Numbered from the stretch's first letter, positions 1 through 7,178 are shown. The stretch: 43,302 nucleotides of DNA from Bacteroidetes bacterium GWA2_32_17 (GCA_001769035.1 MENF01000075.1:1-43302); one strand, 5' to 3'. The notes: generated by a model not told the origin, from the sequence alone. Made by a program: numbers and translations.

Positions 1-76
1 AGTTATTCTCTGCTACTGTATTTTTATTAACTTTGTGATGTTAATTTCTTATTTTATAATTGTGTGCATAGACAAG

Positions 77-160
77 CTCCAAAGGAGAGGGGGGGATAAA
101 ACCCGAATTGCCTGATGTGTTAGCAAGTCCCTCTCCCTTGGAGAGGGATTTAGGGTGAGG
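77..160. repeat. Dispersed CCTCTCC/GGAGAGG palindromic repeat
   Basis: Two small hairpins (CTCCAAAGGAG at 77-87 and CCCTCTCCCTTGGAGAGGG at 129-147) are followed by TTAGGGTGAGG. The same unit recurs at 24695-24725 and, in the opposite orientation, at 39773-39805. It is non-coding and lies in intergenic DNA each time. It looks like a Bacteroidetes dispersed repeat rather than a gene-specific signal. Confidence 0.7.
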
Positions 161-207
161 TTTCTAATAAATCTATTTTGCATAACAACAGTTATTAAAT
201 TCTTTTG

Positions 208-215
208 TAAATTTG
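208..215 (+). promoter_or_regulatory. Upstream -7 box (TAAATTTG), promoter P1 for the PLD/J gene
   Basis: TAAATTTG fits the Bacteroidetes -7 consensus TAnnTTTG. It sits inside a 13-bp string, TTTTGTAAATTTG, that is repeated at the second promoter (353-365). The inverted-repeat cluster 216-290 starts right after it, where a repressor could cover the transcription start. No convincing -33 box is seen, so this is a motif-level call. Confidence 0.4.
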
Positions 216-290
216 TGTCGCGATAGATAATTAATAAGTAATGTTTATCGCTTTTCCCGACAATTATTGCGACATATTGTCGCGATAAAT
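216..290. promoter_or_regulatory. Cluster of GCGATA/TGTCGC inverted and direct repeats (putative operator)
   Basis: TGTCGCGATA occurs at 216-225 and again at 279-288. TTTATCGC (244-251) pairs with GCGATAAA (282-289). GCGACA-TAT-TGTCGC (269-283) is a perfect 6-bp-arm inverted repeat that extends to TTAT/ATAA outside one mismatch. The cluster lies between promoter boxes 208-215 and 358-365 and could bind a dimeric regulator or form a leader hairpin. A similar but differently spaced palindrome is at 27938-27952. Confidence 0.5.
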
Positions 291-357
291 TAAAAACATG
301 TAATTGATTTTAAATAATAACAAATTGCATGTAATTATTTTGTATTTAATTTTTTTG

Positions 358-365
358 TAAATTTG
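358..365 (+). promoter_or_regulatory. -7 box (TAAATTTG), promoter P2 for the PLD/J gene
   Basis: TAAATTTG lies 18 nt before the ATG at 384. It covers the alternative TTG codon at 363-365, which therefore would probably not be transcribed as part of the message. This argues for ATG 384 as the start. Confidence 0.5.
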
Positions 366-383
366 AACATTAATAAAGTTAAC

Positions 384-1781
384 ATGCAAACTCAAGCGTA
401 TTTCGAAGATATTCAATTTCATATTAAAAAAGAAATTTCTAAAGCAAATTACTCTATACAAATAGCAGTAGCTTGGTTTACCGATAGAGATATTTTTAAT
501 TTACTTTGCGATAAAGCAAAGAATAAAGTTAAAATTGAACTTCTGATTGTTAACGATAAAATAAATAAAAATTCTGGAATTGAATATGATTTACTCAATA
601 ATTTAGGCAGTAATTTTTGGTTTGTTGGTAGCGGTAAAGAACATGAAAATATAATGCACAATAAATTCTGCATTATTGATTACGACACAATTATAACCGG
701 CTCATACAATTGGAGTGTTAAGGCAAAAAATAACAATGAAAATATTACAATAATTAAAGAGAACCCTGAACTTGCCAAACAATTTGCAGTTGAAATAAAT
801 GCCATTAAAGAGAAATATCTTAATATTAAAACGGATAGTTTTGACATAAGTAAAATTTTAATCCGTCTCGAAACATTAAAAAATATAATCATACTTGAAG
901 ACACAGAAGATATTAATTATCAGGTTAAAAAAATAAAACTGCTTGTTAAAAATCAAAATGTATCTGATGTTATATCTAATATTAACGAAATTATTATTTT
1001 AATTGAAAAATCTAATTTTAGCAAAGCTGTTTTATTAATATCTGAAATTGTAAACAAGTATAAACAAATTGCAGTTTATATTGACCCGGATATTTCTGCA
1101 TTAAAACTCGAAATTAAATCGCTCGAATTACAGTTAAGCTCAATTGAAGATGAAAAAACTGATATAGAAAAATTAATTAGTGGTTTTGAAATAAGATACA
1201 ATAGCGAATTAGGCGAATATCTTATTAAATTACTTAAAATAAGAAAAGAAAAACTTAAAAAAGAAGCCGAAAAAGACGACACAAAGAAAGCTGAATTTGA
1301 AGAAGCCGAAAATGACTTTAACGAATTTGAAAATAATTATAACCATACAAAAGATAAAAAAGCATTTGAGCTTTCCGAAGATGAGCAAAAAGATTTGAAA
1401 TCATTATTTCGTAAAGCTTCCAAACTTTGCCACCCCGATGTTGTTTCCGATGAATTTAAAGAAGAAGCCGAAAAAGTGTTTAATGCTCTAAAACAAGCTT
1501 ACGATTTAAATGATTTAAAGAAAGTAAATGAAATTTTAAAAAACTTGGAAAAAGGCGTTTTTAAAAGCAATTCCGAAAAAATAAGCGAAAAAGAAAAGTT
1601 ATTGCTAATTGTTACGCAACTTAAATTAAAACTCGAAGAACTCGAAAATAATTTAAAGAAACTAAAAAACAATGAAACATATATTACTATAACAAAAATA
1701 GAAAACTGGGATAACTATTTTACCGAAACTAAAAATAACATATTGCAAGAACTAAAAAAATTAGAAAATGGACAAAAATAA
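384..1781 (+). CDS. PLD-family (HKD) nuclease-like protein with C-terminal J-domain-like segment
   Basis: A 465-residue protein when read from ATG 384; the frame stays open to a TTG at 363. The N-terminal ~140 residues form one phospholipase D-type domain with the catalytic HxK(x)4D at H92, K94 and D99, followed by the usual GSYNWS. Single-HKD proteins of this family (Nuc, BfiI, DrmC-like) act as dimers, mostly as nucleases. The middle (~150-330) is strongly charged, helical and coiled-coil-like. Near residues 335-375 is a stretch resembling DnaJ helices II-III, with HPD at 350-352 inside KASKLCHPD and a following KQAYDLND helix. A further coiled coil ends the protein. The WG-repeat gene overlaps its last 14 nt, so the two are co-transcribed. 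Its location beside AbiGi and toxin-antitoxin genes suggests defence, which is inference; the fusion itself is visible. Confidence 0.8.
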   Translation: MQTQAYFEDIQFHIKKEISKANYSIQIAVAWFTDRDIFNLLCDKAKNKVKIELLIVNDKINKNSGIEYDLLNNLGSNFWFVGSGKEHENIMHNKFCIIDYDTIITGSYNWSVKAKNNNENITIIKENPELAKQFAVEINAIKEKYLNIKTDSFDISKILIRLETLKNIIILEDTEDINYQVKKIKLLVKNQNVSDVISNINEIIILIEKSNFSKAVLLISEIVNKYKQIAVYIDPDISALKLEIKSLELQLSSIEDEKTDIEKLISGFEIRYNSELGEYLIKLLKIRKEKLKKEAEKDDTKKAEFEEAENDFNEFENNYNHTKDKKAFELSEDEQKDLKSLFRKASKLCHPDVVSDEFKEEAEKVFNALKQAYDLNDLKKVNEILKNLEKGVFKSNSEKISEKEKLLLIVTQLKLKLEELENNLKKLKNNETYITITKIENWDNYFTETKNNILQELKKLENGQK

Positions 1782-2142
1782 TTCTCTAATAAAATACACA
1801 CCTCAATCAATCGAAAGGGTTGGGAAACAACTTTCTATTATTGGTAAACTTATAAAAGTTGAAGAAATATTAATTCCATACCGCAAAAAAGATAAATGGG
1901 GTTATTGTAAACCTGATAAAACTATTGTTATCCCTTGCATTTATGACTTTGCATATAGGTTTAAAGAAGGTTATGCTCGTGTAGAAAAGAATGGCAAATA
2001 TGGTTTTATAAATAAAGAAGGTAAAGAATTAACTCCGTTTTATGATATTGCATATAGTTTTTCAGAAGGTTATGCTCCTGTAAAAAAGAATGGCAAATGG
2101 GGTTTTATAAATAAGAGTGGAGTTGAGTATTGGGAGGATTGA
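1768..2142 (+). CDS. WG-repeat protein
   Basis: 124 residues. After an N-terminal segment containing IERVGKQLSIIGKLI there are about two and a half WG beta repeats: KWGYCKP, KYGFINKEGKE and KWGFINKSGVEYWED, each separated by an EGYA(R/P)VxKNGK strand. The repeats are also evident at DNA level, since 1969-2020 and 2059-2110 are near copies. WG repeats are usually binding or adaptor modules. No signal peptide is seen, so it is likely cytoplasmic. The gene overlaps the PLD/J gene by 14 nt and should be translated from the same message. A degenerate copy of its last 12 codons lies after the AbiGi gene at 2993-3028. The family is clear; the partner is unknown. Confidence 0.8.
   Translation: MDKNNSLIKYTPQSIERVGKQLSIIGKLIKVEEILIPYRKKDKWGYCKPDKTIVIPCIYDFAYRFKEGYARVEKNGKYGFINKEGKELTPFYDIAYSFSEGYAPVKKNGKWGFINKSGVEYWED
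2107..2142 (+). repeat. Left copy of 36-bp imperfect direct repeat flanking the AbiGi gene
   Basis: The last 12 codons of the WG gene (I N K S G V E Y W E D stop) match 2993-3028 at 29 of 36 positions. Most differences are G-to-A and synonymous or conservative. Together the two copies bracket the AbiGi gene. Confidence 0.75.
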
Positions 2143-2154
2143 TTTTAAGAAAAA

Positions 2155-2162
2155 TAGTTTTG
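2155..2162 (+). promoter_or_regulatory. -7 box (TAGTTTTG) for the AbiGi gene
   Basis: TAGTTTTG matches TAnnTTTG and ends 38 nt before the AbiGi ATG at 2201. A TTG at 2130-2132, inside the WG tail repeat, could serve as -33 box, although the 22-nt spacer is slightly long. This suggests the AbiGi cassette has its own promoter. Confidence 0.4.
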
Positions 2163-2200
2163 GAATGAACATATTATGCACAAAATAAAAGGATATAGAA

Positions 2201-2989
2201 ATGGAAAAAAACACTAATATAAGTTCAAACAGTCTTTTTCATTACACTAACTCAATAGATAATTTAATTAGCATATTAAAAGAAGGATTTAGAATAAAGT
2301 ATTCTTTAGAGAAATTTGGACTTTTTGATAAAGATGAAAATGATATAACCGATGAATTTGCTATACCAATAGTTTGTTTCTGTGATATTCCATTAAACCT
2401 TGTTCAACAGCAAATTTCAGTATATGGACAATATGCAATTGGGCTTAGAAAACAATTGGGAGCACAAAACGCTATTAGTCCAGTATTATATCTACCAAAT
2501 TATTCAGAAACTAGACACATTTTAAACGATTGTGCTCGAAATATTACTAAAAACAACAGGAAAATCAGAGAAATTTACAAAAGTCTAAAATATGCCGAAC
2601 AAGAAACTATGACTGATGTTATAAATTTATATGACGAATTAATTGATTTAACAATGTTTGTAAAACCATATATTGGTTATTATGAACGAAAATCAAATGG
2701 ATTTAAAGATCCAAACTATAAATTTTATGACGAAAGAGAATGGAGATACAAACCAAGCAGACTATTTGGATTCAAATCTTATTTAACAAAAGAAGAGTTT
2801 CTAACAAATGATCTTGAAAGAAATAAAGTTTTAAATCACATTAGTTTTTCAAAAGACGACATATCAGATATAATTGTACCAAAAGAAGATGTTGAAAAAG
2901 TACAAGAAGAATTAAAAAAGATAGAAAGACTAAAAGGTATAGACATTAAAATTGTTGGCACTATTGAAAAAAACAATTACAATAAGTGA
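2201..2989 (+). CDS. AbiGi-family protein (abortive-infection system antitoxin-like)
   Basis: 262 residues. The N-terminus (LFHYTNSIDNLISILKEGF, then a conserved IPIVCFCDIPL block at about 55-65, YGQYAIGL and NAISPVLYLP) matches what I know of the AbiGi family (PF10899), proposed as the antitoxin half of the lactococcal AbiG abortive-infection system. The central ELIDLTMFVKPYIGYYE and YDEREWRYKP segments are also typical. No AbiGii-like toxin is adjacent: upstream is the WG gene and downstream an unrelated unknown protein, so it is either solitary or paired with a non-canonical partner. The gene sits between two imperfect 36-bp repeats of the WG gene tail and has its own promoter motif, as if it were inserted as a cassette. 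Confidence 0.75.
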   Translation: MEKNTNISSNSLFHYTNSIDNLISILKEGFRIKYSLEKFGLFDKDENDITDEFAIPIVCFCDIPLNLVQQQISVYGQYAIGLRKQLGAQNAISPVLYLPNYSETRHILNDCARNITKNNRKIREIYKSLKYAEQETMTDVINLYDELIDLTMFVKPYIGYYERKSNGFKDPNYKFYDEREWRYKPSRLFGFKSYLTKEEFLTNDLERNKVLNHISFSKDDISDIIVPKEDVEKVQEELKKIERLKGIDIKIVGTIEKNNYNK

Positions 2990-2992
2990 AAT

Positions 2993-3028
2993 ATTAATAA
3001 AAATGGAATTGAATATTAGGAGGATTAA
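2993..3028 (+). repeat. Right copy of 36-bp imperfect direct repeat (vestigial WG gene tail)
   Basis: Reads I N K N G I E Y stop E D stop, a decayed version of the WG gene end (2107-2142) with the Trp codon changed to TAG. It starts 4 nt after the AbiGi stop codon. It has no coding role of its own. Confidence 0.75.
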
Positions 3029-3151
3029 ATATAATGCTATAACAATATATAAATAATTTTTGTATAACAAAGATATTCTCATTTACATAGAAGAATCAAA
3101 GATTTATTTTAAGGAGATTATTTCTGAAAAATAAGATGTAATTTTTTTTTG

Positions 3152-3661
3152 ATGATGATGATTATGAATGTACAAGTAGATGAAATAAGTGGAATGATTA
3201 AAAGATTTTTTCACAATAGCCAAGACTTGGACTGGATGGTATTAAGACCATTATCTCACATTAAACCAAATTTGGAATTAACATGGGATAATACAAGTAA
3301 TTTATATTTAATTGAAAAAGGTAGCTATGCAGATCAACTGAATCATTTAATTAATGAAATTGCGAAGAAGAATCCACCTGAAAGGTATCATGATAATGAA
3401 AATATTCTTGCTGAAAACACAATAGAAGCAATTCATTGGCAAATAATAAAGAAGGGTAATCGGTGGATTGGTAAAGATTATTCATCTATACTTGAACAAG
3501 GAGGGTTTAATGACATTCAAGAACAAAATTTAATTTCAGCAGCGGTAGGAAGAATACACGCAGCAATGAATCTCGGGCAAAGGCACTTTGATGAAATGGA
3601 AGAATCACATAAAAAAATATTAGCGTCAGTTTTAACAATTATTTTATATCATAGAACTTAA
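3152..3661 (+). CDS. Hypothetical protein, unknown family
   Basis: About 165-170 residues with no domain I recognise. The start is ambiguous: TTG 3149 is followed by ATG codons at 3152, 3155, 3158 and 3164, just after a run of nine T. The product is soluble, without signal peptide or membrane segment. The C-terminal half (ENTIEAIHWQIIKKGNRWIG, then SSILEQGGF and ISAAVGRIHAAMNLGQRHFD) is predicted largely helical and has a conserved-looking His/Arg pattern (GRIHAAMNLGQRHFDEME). An AAGGAG lies at about 3111-3116, too far to act as a normal ribosome site. The neighbours are AbiGi and toxin-antitoxin type genes, so an accessory or defence role is possible but not shown. Confidence 0.55.
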   Translation: MMMIMNVQVDEISGMIKRFFHNSQDLDWMVLRPLSHIKPNLELTWDNTSNLYLIEKGSYADQLNHLINEIAKKNPPERYHDNENILAENTIEAIHWQIIKKGNRWIGKDYSSILEQGGFNDIQEQNLISAAVGRIHAAMNLGQRHFDEMEESHKKILASVLTIILYHRT

Positions 3662-3805
3662 CAGCATATAAGACCACCTAAAACTGCCAAATATTTATTT
3701 TTAAAGGTTTTTGAACCACTACTCAAGGTTTAGGAACTTTATACACATACAAAGTATTATTACATTTGAATCCGATGGCTATCGGATGTGTTATACTTAA
3801 TATAA

Positions 3806-3903
3806 GATTCTTCACTAATCGTTCAGAATGACAAAAGAGTTTAGATATAACAAATAGTACAATGTCATTACTCCCCACTGTCATTCTGAGTGAGCGAAGA
3901 ATC
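3806..3903. repeat. Inverted pair of dispersed TCATTCTGAGTGAGCGAAGAATC repeats
   Basis: GATTCTTCACTAATCGTTCA is at 3806-3825 on this strand, and the complementary unit TGTCATTCTGAGTGAGCGAA begins at 3879. Variants of the same inverted pair occur at 14124-14234 and 33434-33702. The rest of 3662-4030 has no credible gene. Confidence 0.75.
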
Positions 3904-4080
3904 TGCACTACACACTAAGTCATTGCGAGTCACGAAGCTTAGGGGAATTGATGTTAATCCCAATTAATTTATTTTGCCATTATTTGATTTATTCTTATTT
4001 TTGTTCAAATTTAATTAATGAGCCACTAGGAGATTGAACATATTATTATTGATTATCTTAAAACATATAACCTAAAGAGA

Positions 4081-4299
4081 TTGGGAGTGTTTGGCTCTTA
4101 TGCAAGAGGTGAACAAAATGCAAATAGCGATATTGACCTGTTAGTAAAATTTAAAGAAACTCCTTCACTTCTTCAATTAATTAAAATTGAAAATGAATTA
4201 AGCAAGAAATTGGGTTTGAAGGTTGATTTAATTACAGAGGGTGCTGTTAAAAACAAGATAATAAAAGCTCAAATAAAACAAGACCTCAAAATAATTTAA
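4081..4299 (+). CDS. MNT-type minimal nucleotidyltransferase, N-terminus doubtful
   Basis: 72 residues from TTG 4081. It contains the nucleotidyltransferase signature GSYARGEQNANSDIDLLV, with the metal-binding D-x-D in DID and a downstream Asp (KVDLI), as in antitoxins of MNT/HEPN (MntA/HepT) modules. The frame is open further upstream to 4030 and encodes what looks like the family's usual first helix (IEHIIIDYLKTYNLKRLG). It has no ATG, GTG or TTG there, and an ATG at 4018 is cut off by a TAG at 4027. Either translation begins at ATT or the gene has been disabled. No HEPN partner follows, so it appears to be an orphan remnant of a toxin-antitoxin pair. Confidence 0.65.
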   Translation: MGVFGSYARGEQNANSDIDLLVKFKETPSLLQLIKIENELSKKLGLKVDLITEGAVKNKIIKAQIKQDLKII

Positions 4300-4418
4300 A
4301 TGCATAAAAATGATATTGCAAATAACAATTTATAACATCGTGTAAATTTATACTGTATTATAATTGTAAAATGTTATAAAATTTTCAAATATTTATTATT
4401 TAATTTTCTAAATTTCTT

Positions 4419-4426
4419 TATCTTTG
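4419..4426 (+). promoter_or_regulatory. -7 box (TATCTTTG) for the antitoxin/PIN operon
   Basis: TATCTTTG fits TAnnTTTG and lies 25 nt before ATG 4452. No clear -33 element is seen. Confidence 0.45.
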
Positions 4427-4451
4427 TGTAACTTTATAATTACGAATAATT

Positions 4452-4691
4452 ATGGAACATATAACCTTTGAAATAGATAACAACAAAGATTTAATATTGC
4501 TCATTACAATAGCAGAGAAATTAGGTATAAGAAAATTTTTTTACACTTATAAATTAAAATCTAAATCTACTGAACTAAGTAAATTATTGAAAATAATTGA
4601 TAAAGGTGTTGATGTTTCCAATTTTGGTGATATAAGTGAATGGCAAAGAAATACAAGGGCTGACAGAAACATTAACTTAAGTAATTTATGA
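4452..4691 (+). CDS. Putative antitoxin of a PIN-domain toxin-antitoxin pair
   Basis: 79 residues and acidic to neutral. The N-terminal part (HITFEIDNNKDLILLITIAEKLGI) is followed by a linker and a basic tail ending GDISEWQRNTRADRNINLSNL. The WQRNTRADR segment resembles the short toxin-binding tails of Bacteroidetes VapB-like antitoxins. Its stop codon overlaps the PIN gene start by 4 nt (ATGA), the usual antitoxin-toxin arrangement. The family is not recognised by sequence alone; the assignment rests mainly on position. Confidence 0.65.
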   Translation: MEHITFEIDNNKDLILLITIAEKLGIRKFFYTYKLKSKSTELSKLLKIIDKGVDVSNFGDISEWQRNTRADRNINLSNL

Positions 4692-5053
4692 TTTTACTTG
4701 ACAGCAATATTATAATTTATGCTGCATCTGAACATCATAAATCACTTCGCGATTTGTTAAAGAATTATGAAAGTTGTTGTTCAATTATTTCACAATTAGA
4801 AGTTTTAGGTTTTCCAAAGATTACAACTGAACAAACTAAATTTTTTGAAGCGATGTTTAAACTCATGGATATTTTACCTATAACTGAAGAATTAATAAAA
4901 CAAGCAATTTCTTATCGTAAAAGATATAATATGTCTGTTGCTGATGCAATTATTGCAGCAACTGCAAAAATTTATAATGCTAAACTCTATACAAATAATG
5001 AAAAAGATTTTAAAAACATTAAAGATATATCAATTGTAAATCCAATTAAATAG
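4688..5053 (+). CDS. PIN-domain ribonuclease toxin (VapC-like)
   Basis: 121 residues, the usual size for VapC. The PIN acidic residues are visible: D5 in LLDSNIIIY, E38 in SQLEVLGF, D85 in SVADAIIAATA, and the N/D cluster TNNEKDF near 101-107. VapC toxins are Mg-dependent endoribonucleases that cut tRNA or rRNA and are held inactive by the upstream antitoxin. The gene overlaps the antitoxin by 4 nt. Its TAG stop codon is formed at the left junction of the MITE at 5053: TA comes from the flanking TAAATA and G from the element. The uninterrupted site would have read TAA, so the protein is unchanged. Confidence 0.85.
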   Translation: MILLDSNIIIYAASEHHKSLRDLLKNYESCCSIISQLEVLGFPKITTEQTKFFEAMFKLMDILPITEELIKQAISYRKRYNMSVADAIIAATAKIYNAKLYTNNEKDFKNIKDISIVNPIK

Positions 5054-5221
5054 TGCCTGTCTATAAAATCAGTGTCTGATTAATAATGTTCGAGTTTGAG
5101 GAATATGAAGTTTTGAAAACCAAGGAGTTTACTGTAGTAAATGACTGTTTTCAAAACGAGTTTACCCCGTAGCGAAGCGTACTGGGGTATAACGAAAAAA
5201 TCGGACATTATGGACAGACAC
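5053..5221. mobile_element. MITE-like non-autonomous element, 169 bp
   Basis: The ends are inverted repeats (GTGCCTGTCTATAA at the left, TTATGGACAGACAC at the right) flanked by TAAATA on both sides (5047-5052 and 5222-5227), a likely 6-bp target duplication. The first ~45 bp are nearly identical to 43100-43144, the left end of the IS at the window edge, so that IS family probably mobilised it. Inside, GTTTTGAAAAC (5110-5120) and GTTTTCAAAAC (5147-5157) form a stem. No coding capacity. Confidence 0.8.
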
Positions 5222-5296
5222 TAAATAATAGCTTGTCTGATATTCGTTTTTACAGTCTTTATTTATAATCAATACTTTGTTAATATTTTTTAATGA

Positions 5297-5397
5297 AGGG
5301 TTGAAGCCCTTTGTTTTCTTGGGTTTTGAATAGCCCTGACCTTAAGGTCGGGGTAATTGATAAAACCCTGATTATTGCAGGGCTTTAGCCCTTTTAG
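5297..5397. repeat. Intergenic palindromes of the GGGCTTTAGCCC type
   Basis: Three short palindromes lie in a row: AAGGGTTGAAGCCCTT (5297-5312), CCTGACCTTAAGGTCGGG near 5336-5353, and AGGGCTTTAGCCCT (5380-5393). GGGCTTTAGCCC is also the inner hairpin of the REP-transposon at 32474-32886. No gene is present between 5222 and 5678. Confidence 0.6.
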
Positions 5398-5495
5398 AAG
5401 AAAAAAATACCGAAGCATTATATAATTAAACCAATAAAATTAATCTTTTTAATATTCTCCTTTGGTGTAATAAACGTTAATTGAGTAGTCATCCA

Positions 5496-5571
5496 TTCCT
5501 TGGTCTGTGGCACACAAAACAATTTGCTAAATATTAGTATTTCTTTCTCCCTGGTCGGTGGCACACAGACC
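5496..5571. repeat. Direct repeat pair GGTCxGTGGCACACA
   Basis: CCTTGGTCTGTGGCACACA (5498-5516) and CCCTGGTCGGTGGCACACA (5549-5567) are about 51 bp apart. The function is unknown. They lie upstream of the oxidoreductase operon but outside its core promoter. Confidence 0.55.
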
Positions 5572-5651
5572 TTTGTTTTTAATAAACTTATGTGAAAACT
5601 ACTGATTTATAGCAGATTATTATAGTTTTACTGTTTTAAAGAGCAATTCTT

Positions 5652-5659
5652 TATATTTG
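5652..5659 (+). promoter_or_regulatory. -7 box (TATATTTG) for the oxidoreductase operon
   Basis: TATATTTG matches TAnnTTTG and ends 19 nt before the GTG start at 5679, supporting that start. Confidence 0.5.
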
Positions 5660-5678
5660 CAAACAATTTCGAAAATAA

Positions 5679-7178
5679 GTGGCTATTAAAAAAGTAATAA
5701 TTATAGGTAGTGGATTAGGCGGATTACTAACAGGTTGCATTTTAAGCAAAGAAGGGTATAATGTTACTGTTCTTGAAAAAAATCGACAGATTGGTGGATG
5801 CCTTCAGGTTTTTGCACGAAAGGGCTGCATTTTTAATACCGGATTAAATTATACCGAAGGTTTAGCCGAAGGCCAGATTCTTTATAAGTATTTTAAATAC
5901 ATTGGAATTATTGATAAATTGAAGTTACGAAGAATGGATATCGATGGGTTTGAAATTGTAACATTTAACAACGAAGAATATAAGTTTGCACAGGGACATG
6001 AAAATTTTATTGAAACTTTAGTGCAAAAATTTCCTGACGAAAGGCAAACAATAACAAAATATGTAAACGATATAAAAAAAATCAGTTCAGAGTTTCCATT
6101 ATACAATCTTAGTACCGAACAATATCAAATGGCGGGTTGGGATTCTTACGAACAAAGCGTTTCGGAATATTTTGACACATTAACAGAAAATAACATTTTA
6201 AAAAATGTTTTATGCGGAACGAGTATGCTTTATGCAGGATTACCTAAAATTACACCATTTTATATTCACTCACTTATAAATCACTCGTTTATAAATAGTT
6301 CGTGGCGTTTAATTGATGGTAGTCATCATCTTGCAATTGAACTTACAAAAGTAATTAAATCAAATGGTGGCATAGTGTTACGAAATAAAGAAGTCAAAAA
6401 ATTAATTTTTAAAGATAAAAAAATTACAAGTGTAGAAACCAAAGAAGGAGAACAATTTAATACCGATATTGTAATTTCAAATATTCATCCGGTTAACACT
6501 TTAAAGATGATTGAAGGCAATCAGGTTTATAGTGCCTACCGAAACAGGGTAATATCATTGCAAAACACTATTGGGATGTTTACAATTTATGTGGTTTTAA
6601 AAGAAAACACTTTCGAATATCAAAATTATAATCATTACTGTCACAACAGTTCATCGGTATGGTCAGCCGAAAATTATTTTGAAAAAGAATGGCCCGATAG
6701 TTATATGCTATATACTCCAGCCACTTCAAAATCGGAAAAATATGCCGACAGCTTAATAATAATGAGTTACATGAGTTTTAAAGATGTTGAAAAATGGGAA
6801 AATACCTGGATTGAACAACGCGGGGAAGAATATCTTGAATTTAAAAAACAAAGAGCAGAAAAACTTTTGGACGTTGTTGAAAATAAATTCAAAAATTTAA
6901 GAAACAGCATTAATTGTTATTATACTTCAACACCATTAACATATCGCGATTATACAGGAACTCCCGAAGGTTCGTCTTATGGAATTTTAAAAGAAAGTAA
7001 AAATCTGTTAAAAACTATAATTTTGCCAAAAACAAAAATAGAAAACCTGTTTTTTACAGGACAAAATTTGAATATGCACGGAATATTAGGCGTAACAATA
7101 TCGTCAGTAATGACTTGTGCCGAAATAATTGGACAAGAATATCTTGTTAATAAAATAATTGAAAGCAATGCCGAATAA
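5679..7178 (+). CDS. FAD-dependent oxidoreductase, phytoene desaturase/RetSat-like (paralogue 1)
   Basis: 499 residues from GTG 5679; the promoter box lies just upstream and there is no nearby ATG. The N-terminal Rossmann motif IIGSGLGGLLTG (about 8-19), then VLEKNRQIGGCLQVF and the C-terminal FAD contact LFFTGQNLNMHGILGV, place it in the CrtI/carotenoid isomerase/retinol saturase superfamily. These enzymes oxidise, reduce or isomerise polyene chains. It is an obvious paralogue of the next gene: both share the order of blocks YAQGxxNFIETL, FPDER, PLTYRDYTG and PKTKI. The pair is followed by a C45 hydrolase, an association I recall from pigment or aryl-polyene-type loci in Bacteroidetes. The substrate here is not known. 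Confidence 0.85.
   Translation: MAIKKVIIIGSGLGGLLTGCILSKEGYNVTVLEKNRQIGGCLQVFARKGCIFNTGLNYTEGLAEGQILYKYFKYIGIIDKLKLRRMDIDGFEIVTFNNEEYKFAQGHENFIETLVQKFPDERQTITKYVNDIKKISSEFPLYNLSTEQYQMAGWDSYEQSVSEYFDTLTENNILKNVLCGTSMLYAGLPKITPFYIHSLINHSFINSSWRLIDGSHHLAIELTKVIKSNGGIVLRNKEVKKLIFKDKKITSVETKEGEQFNTDIVISNIHPVNTLKMIEGNQVYSAYRNRVISLQNTIGMFTIYVVLKENTFEYQNYNHYCHNSSSVWSAENYFEKEWPDSYMLYTPATSKSEKYADSLIIMSYMSFKDVEKWENTWIEQRGEEYLEFKKQRAEKLLDVVENKFKNLRNSINCYYTSTPLTYRDYTGTPEGSSYGILKESKNLLKTIILPKTKIENLFFTGQNLNMHGILGVTISSVMTCAEIIGQEYLVNKIIESNAE

Noticed and set aside
384-1781. A true DnaJ co-chaperone gene
   Set aside because: The HPD segment is a small part of a PLD/coiled-coil protein; there is no Gly/Phe region or zinc finger and no dnaK neighbour.
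2201-3661. Complete AbiGi/AbiGii abortive-infection operon
   Set aside because: The downstream 170-residue protein does not resemble AbiGii, so only the AbiGi half can be supported.
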